The notes below the pieces were generated by a model. The model saw only the letters and a list, made by a program, of their open reading frames with translations. It was not told where the DNA came from and searched no databases. A stretch of DNA of 64,000 nucleotides, taken from Xiphophorus maculatus. Lineage: Eukaryota; Chordata; Actinopteri; Cyprinodontiformes; Poeciliidae. Where the stretch lies: positions 8,616,479 through 8,680,478 of the forward strand of contig NC_036450.1 of the NCBI RefSeq assembly GCF_002775205.1. Reading direction: 5' to 3'. This document shows positions 60,001 to 64,000 of this stretch, one piece after another. The position numbers were made by a program, and so were the translations under genes. The first letter of the stretch is position 1. Each line of letters opens with the position of its first letter.

Positions 60001-61855
60001 GATTTATTTGATTTTGGAGGTTTTCTTGATGATGTCTTTATGACCAATGTCTTTGCAAAAAAATATGCCACTTATACTTTGGTACATATTTAGAGTCATC
60101 TGGCTGTTACTGAGCTTGTTTCCTGTCAAGTGGTGTGCTATAGTAATTTTAAAAAATAATTTTGGTCATACATAGATTCAAGAGAGAACATCCAGTTGAG
60201 TTATTTATGGTGTGTTGCTCTTAGGAGAGAAAATAAACCATGGATTTGGGGTGATTTTGAGGGGAAGTAAATATTTCAACTCTGAGCTGCACATATTCAA
60301 GGCTGCACATACAGTATATATAGTGCATTACATAATTCTTCATAATCATTGAATGGTTTTCACATTTTGCCACAAATTTTGATGTATGATTTCTTGCAAT
60401 AGCAATAGGAGAGGATTTTGTTTTTTGCCGCCCAACAGGCTTTCTTCCAGGACTGACCTGTGTTTCGCTCCATCCATTTTCTCACTGACTTTGACCAACT
60501 TCTTCTGTGGTCCTGCTAAAAAATAGCAACTCTATTGCACAATGCTTACTCCACAAAGTTTTACCATTAAGGCGGCTTGTTGAAGCTCATGTGCACTGAT
60601 ACTTTGATGCTTTAGCCAAAAGGTTGGGCTTTGCCCGATGTGACCAGAGCTCTTATGGTTGCTGTTCCCACATTGCTTTTGTAAAACTGCAAATGGGACT
60701 TCTTGAGTCTTTATTTCAATAATGACTTTCTTTTTGCCTCTTTTACATAAAAAAACTAGATTTATGAAGTGCCTCACTAATAGTTTTCCCACCTGAGCTG
60801 TGAATCTCTCCAGCTCCTCTAGAGTTACTGTAATCTTTTGACTATTTCTGTGGTTAATGCTTTCCTTTCCTGACCTGCCAGCTTAAAGCTACACTACATA
60901 ACTTTAATTAAAAAATATATATTTTTTCTTGCATATTTGTTAAAACTGTCACTTTGTCAAGATAGTAAAGTATAAGTCAGATAATCTGTGAAAAAATTGA
61001 GCACTTTTGTCTTCTCCCAGTGCTTCCAGTACTAGCTGCAGAAATACACCGCTTAACAAATACATAAAAAAAACATATTTTTGTGAAAGGTATGTACTGT
61101 AGCTTTAAGTGAAGATAACATCAATAGGCATGAATGCTGTTGCAAAGCACTGTAAATACGTATTCACTGACAGGTGTTTGCATGTTTCAGGTTCCACTGT
61201 ATATACGTGTATGTTGAATAAAAGAGGAGGGGCGGAGGCCGACCTGACGGTGAGCAGGCTGGAGCCGGGCGCCGCCAAGCTGCCACTGGCACCACCGTCA
61301 GATGGTGAGAAACAGACTGCCATCCTCGTTTTAATGAACTTCACCTGAAAACACAAAACAAAGAACTGAGTCTGAAACAAAACTTGGTCAAAATGTGAAG
61401 AGATGTGAGGGAAGAGAGAACGTGGGTAGAATTATTATTTATTAGAATCATAGGTGAATATCTTCACACAGATGCCAGCATTAATGCAGCAGGGTTAGGG
61501 TTAGGGTAACCATACAGCATGAAGGTAAAGGAATGAAAAGAGTGAAGTTAAACAGTTTGATGTGATTACATCTGCATTGTTATATTATTTAAGATGTTAA
61601 TTGGTATCCTTATACGACATGTAATGAGAAGCTAAAGAGTCATGTTGTATTTTTCTGCTGGGTAGCTATGCCTAATTTTCTCAAATTACTGGCCTCTCTT
61701 GCTCCAGGTGATGTATACTACCTTGCCATTGGAGGCGGTGTCGCCGAACACAACTGGAACCACATTAGGACAGTTATTCAGGACCAAGGCTTCCACTGCC
61801 AGCTGACGGACCACTCCGAAGACATGGGGATGATCAGCATCCAGGGGCCTAAGAG
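45090..61855 (+). CDS. sardh: Mitochondrial sarcosine dehydrogenase, 5' three-quarters (continues past the window), 16 coding exons
   Basis: SARDH oxidises sarcosine to glycine in the mitochondrial matrix, passing the methyl carbon to tetrahydrofolate and electrons to ETF. Coding exons are 45090-45274, 45521-45657, 45855-46033, 46712-46891, 47397-47520, 47693-47793, 49706-49810, 52157-52286, 53187-53273, 55736-55826, 55954-56095, 58467-58550, 58641-58754, 59176-59314, 61191-61304 and 61708-61855. Every junction keeps the frame, giving 686 residues of about 918 in human. The N-terminus is a presequence rich in Arg, Ser and Ala ([20 protein letters not shown]). The FAD fold starts with [10 protein letters not shown] (GGGSLG at 70-75) and Glu94. 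GTTWHTAG holds His105, the likely covalent FAD histidine. The oxidoreductase domain spans about 65-430, with [14 protein letters not shown] near 400-420. The central domain follows, and the glycine-cleavage-T-like folate domain runs from about 490. The remaining T-domain exons were not found before 64000. Confidence 0.95.
47230..47279. repeat. Perfect 20-bp inverted repeat, 10-base loop
   Basis: Arms 47230-47249 and 47260-47279 are exact reverse complements. It lies in sardh intron 5, about 120 bases before exon 6. Confidence 0.95.
52831..52885. repeat. 55-bp direct repeat, copy 1 (sardh intron 8 of the coding set)
   Basis: It matches 53992-54046 at 52 of 55 positions. It lies between the exons at 52157-52286 and 53187-53273 and includes a splice-acceptor-like tctttag|gtactg. 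Confidence 0.95.
52983..53040. repeat. Two adjacent perfect hairpins (11 bp and 10 bp arms)
   Basis: Arms 52983-52993/53000-53010 and 53015-53024/53031-53040 each pair exactly around 6-base loops, about 150 bases before a sardh exon. Confidence 0.95.
53992..54046. repeat. 55-bp direct repeat, copy 2
   Basis: This is the second copy of the repeat at 52831-52885, in the same orientation, 1161 bases away on the other side of the exon at 53187-53273. Confidence 0.95.
55290..55445. mobile_element. Tc1 terminal-repeat-like fragment in sardh
   Basis: The words tgcctcacaaaagtctccat, ttatctatcgcatgaaacct, cagtaaaatacattgatg and gtttgtggttacac follow the order of one terminal repeat of the fish Tc1 family. 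No transposase sequence is attached. Confidence 0.5.
56812..56871. repeat. Perfect 17-bp inverted repeat plus a third direct copy
   Basis: Arms 56812-56828 and 56833-56849 are exact reverse complements with a 4-base loop. The first 13 bases of the left arm recur directly at 56859-56871. The cluster is in a sardh intron. Confidence 0.95.
58010..58335 (+). mobile_element. Internally deleted Tc1-like element in sardh
   Basis: The 5' words (catgaagaccaaggagcaca, then ggagaggtttgtagcagggt) jump to the 3' transposase words (aattgctgttcagcaaccc, agtctgactgagtatt). An inverted-repeat-like end follows with ctttgtgttgacatatccca and taaaattcac. The middle of the transposase gene is gone. Confidence 0.7.
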
Positions 61856-64000
61856 GTGGGACGACGAAAGAAGGTGGAATGGTTATAATTTATCCCTACT
61901 TTAGAGAATGGGGAAATCATAATGTAGGTCAAATTTATGATTTAGTCATTGAACAGTAAAGATGGCTAAACATCACAGAGACACTATTTTTTTTATTAAG
62001 AGCATGTCAGAGTAGGTAAGATGCAGAAAAGACGATTGGACCAGGATTTTAGAGTACAGATGGACAGTAATCTAAAACAACAACAAAAAACGTCTGTAGT
62101 GAGGCTAGAATCAGTTGCTTGATCTCAATCTCAAAAAGCTACAGCACAGGAGGAAATGCTTCAGCATTTAGTAATGTAGTGCAAAGGAGGAACTAATCCA
62201 CTGATCTACATGCCAACAACACGTTCTCATCAGGGTAATTTTGTGAAACGACAGGGTGGGGGGGTCTGGTGCCCATCTCCAGGCAGGCTGCCAGTCCATC
62301 ACAGGGCAAGAGCACCTCAGTTAAATTTATTTTCTATGAATTATTCACAGTACCAATAACTCTGGCACCAGTTACTTTTATAAAATAAATATATACAAAA
62401 TTGCAGAGGAGAATTTTTGTAAATATTTAATGTAGAAATACATAATTAAATTAAAGATTTAATAAAAGCTTAATTTATTAAATTTTTTTTCCTCATATTT
62501 ACCATTCATCATGATGAATGTCCAGAAACTGATCAGTTTTTATTTAACTGATAAAAACCAAGTCTTTGACATGGCAGGTGTTCTTAAAGGCTTGTTTTCT
62601 ATTTTTTGTTACTCTCTTCCTTCTTTCTGTCTTTGTTGTATTTTTCACTCATTGTGAACATCTCCTCCATTGTAAATGTGTTTTCATCAGATTGAACAGT
62701 GTTTTACGTGTAGAACTGTCTCTGTGGTTTACCGGAGCCATAACCTTCGGTTAGTGACTCGCTCAAGTAAAAAAAAAAAAAATGCTGTGAATAAACGGTA
62801 GCCCAGGTGTGTGCTGACTTCTTCCAGCATTTCTTTGTTCTTTTACTCACAGAGCAAGCCGGGCCAACTTTGCTTCTTCATTCCACTCTGTGCTCACCTC
62901 AGTCTATCTTTTCCTTCTCCCTGACCTCCTCTCCTCCCCACTTTTCTGCCCTCTGCCTTTCTTCTTCCCGTTCACGAAGCTGCAGGGTCCATCCACCCCT
63001 GTTCTCTGTGTGGGATTTGTCGATATCTTTTCCTGGAGGCCTTTTTTTTACCGTCTGTTCTCCTCAGTTCCTTTTTTTTCTCCCTCTGGGGTGATCGAAT
63101 AGTTCTCCTCGTTTGTCTTCTCTCACTGTTTCTTGCTTCCTGCTTGGTTGGCCTATTCTGAGTCACCTTGCCCCTGCTTTCATGGTTTTCCTCACTGATC
63201 TGCTTACGTCAAGCCAGGAATAATTACTTCAATCCCGACTGTAGTCTAGCAACGACAAGTTCATTTGTTTGTGGATTTTTTTTTTTTTACTGTGTTTACA
63301 AGATTGCAGTTTGTTTTGTCTCTCTCTCTGCCTCTCCACAGTACCATATTTTATGTTTTGCCTGTTCAGAAAATTACTCTTCCTCTGTCATGGTTTTGCT
63401 CCCTGATGAAGCAAATTGATCCCAGTAAAGCTTGAGCAGCAAGAAGATGTGTTTAGTGTTTACAGAGATGTGTTGGGGTTTTCTCTCCCGATGATGTCTC
63501 ACTCCAGTGAGAGGAGTCTTTGATTTTCCTTCTCGCAGCTTGGCACCATGTTTCAAAGTGTGAAACTAATACTCAGCCGCTTGTTTAGGTAATTATTAAC
63601 AGTATGCGTAATTGATAAAATTATGAAACATCCCGTGTGTATGCACAGCTGACAAGTCAATGTTAAATGGCAAAACAAAGAAATCCCTCCTTTGCTTCCT
63701 GGCTCTTTAATTCTCTCGAGAAAGTTTGAGCAAACTAGAGCACAGTTTGAGGTAAACATCAGCCTACATTAGCTTAAGAATAAAAATTTATATTTGTCTG
63801 TGCCCACATCTTTCTATATCTGTTACATCACTTGCTTTCTAGAAGAAGGAACTTGCACAAAGCTGCAGAAGCATAACCTCAGTCATTCCACAAATATCCA
63901 CACGCCTGGCTTCCTGGAACACCATGGCGAAAAATATCCTTAAAAAGCTGCTTTCTCTGTCTTCCCACTCATAAGCATATGAGGCGAAGAGTGCAAAATA
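61856..64000 (+). other. sardh intron sequence to the window end
   Basis: The donor AG|GTGGGA follows 61855. The next expected peptide (the continuation of the folate domain after SIQGPKR) is not found in any frame up to 64000. The stretch holds poly-T runs and pyrimidine-rich sequence (62880-63150) but no supported exon. Confidence 0.5.
62235..62325. repeat. Common fish repeat fragment
   Basis: ggcaggctgccagtccatca, followed by cagggcaagag, belongs to a repeat tail seen throughout fish genomes. It lies past the last sardh exon in the window. Confidence 0.5.

Noticed and set aside
61491..61505. Telomere-like GGGTTAGGGTTAGGG in a sardh intron
   Set aside because: Only about two and a half units. 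Too short to argue for an interstitial telomere scar.
1..64000. tRNA or rRNA genes, CRISPR arrays, operons, prophage or other prokaryotic systems
   Set aside because: None seen. Introns, poly(A) signals and vertebrate proteins show nuclear vertebrate DNA.

Overview
This is a vertebrate nuclear window, almost certainly from a teleost fish. It is AT-rich, its genes are split by long GT-AG introns, and it is littered with decayed Tc1/mariner-type DNA transposons of the fish kind. The encoded proteins match vertebrate families throughout. The species cannot be named from sequence alone. Three protein-coding genes and one microRNA are supported. All three coding genes are on the + strand and the microRNA is on the - strand.

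Region by region: (1) 1-3400 is intergenic, with Tc1-like remnants and the compact promoter of urm1. (2) 3401-11630 is urm1 (ubiquitin-related modifier 1), complete in five coding exons giving 101 residues and ending in Gly-Gly. Candidate poly(A) signals lie at 11897-12192. (3) 12200-29200 is a gene desert of about 17 kb. It holds a clear miR-219 hairpin on the - strand (15485-15575), CpG-richer islands (13080-13400, 16380-16850, 19380-19760), microsatellites and repeat fragments. It ends in a 78-base poly-C run. (4) 29412-39212 is cercam (CERCAM/COLGALT-like, GLT25 family), complete in twelve coding exons giving 591 residues, with a signal peptide, DxD and EDD motifs and a C-terminal RDEL. 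Its 3' UTR runs to about 40500. (5) 40500-43200 is a spacer with a Tc1 remnant and a CTCF-like motif. (6) 43250 to the window end is sardh (mitochondrial sarcosine dehydrogenase): a 5' UTR exon, then sixteen coding exons (45090-61855) covering about 686 residues. The last part of the gene lies beyond the window.

The order urm1 - antisense mir-219 - cercam is the same as human URM1 - MIR219A2 - CERCAM on 9q34.11, an old conserved block. SARDH is also on human 9q34 but not adjacent. The genes are not an operon and act in different places: cytosolic tRNA thiolation/urmylation, myelination-related microRNA control, the ER lumen, and mitochondrial one-carbon metabolism.

I found no convincing new biological system. 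The items most worth a second look are the two-strand folding of the mir-219 locus, recurrent perfect short inverted duplications in introns, a 55-bp near-identical repeat flanking sardh exon 10, a pair of CTCF-like motifs bracketing cercam, the 78-nt C tract before cercam, and a possible antisense exon inside sardh intron 8.
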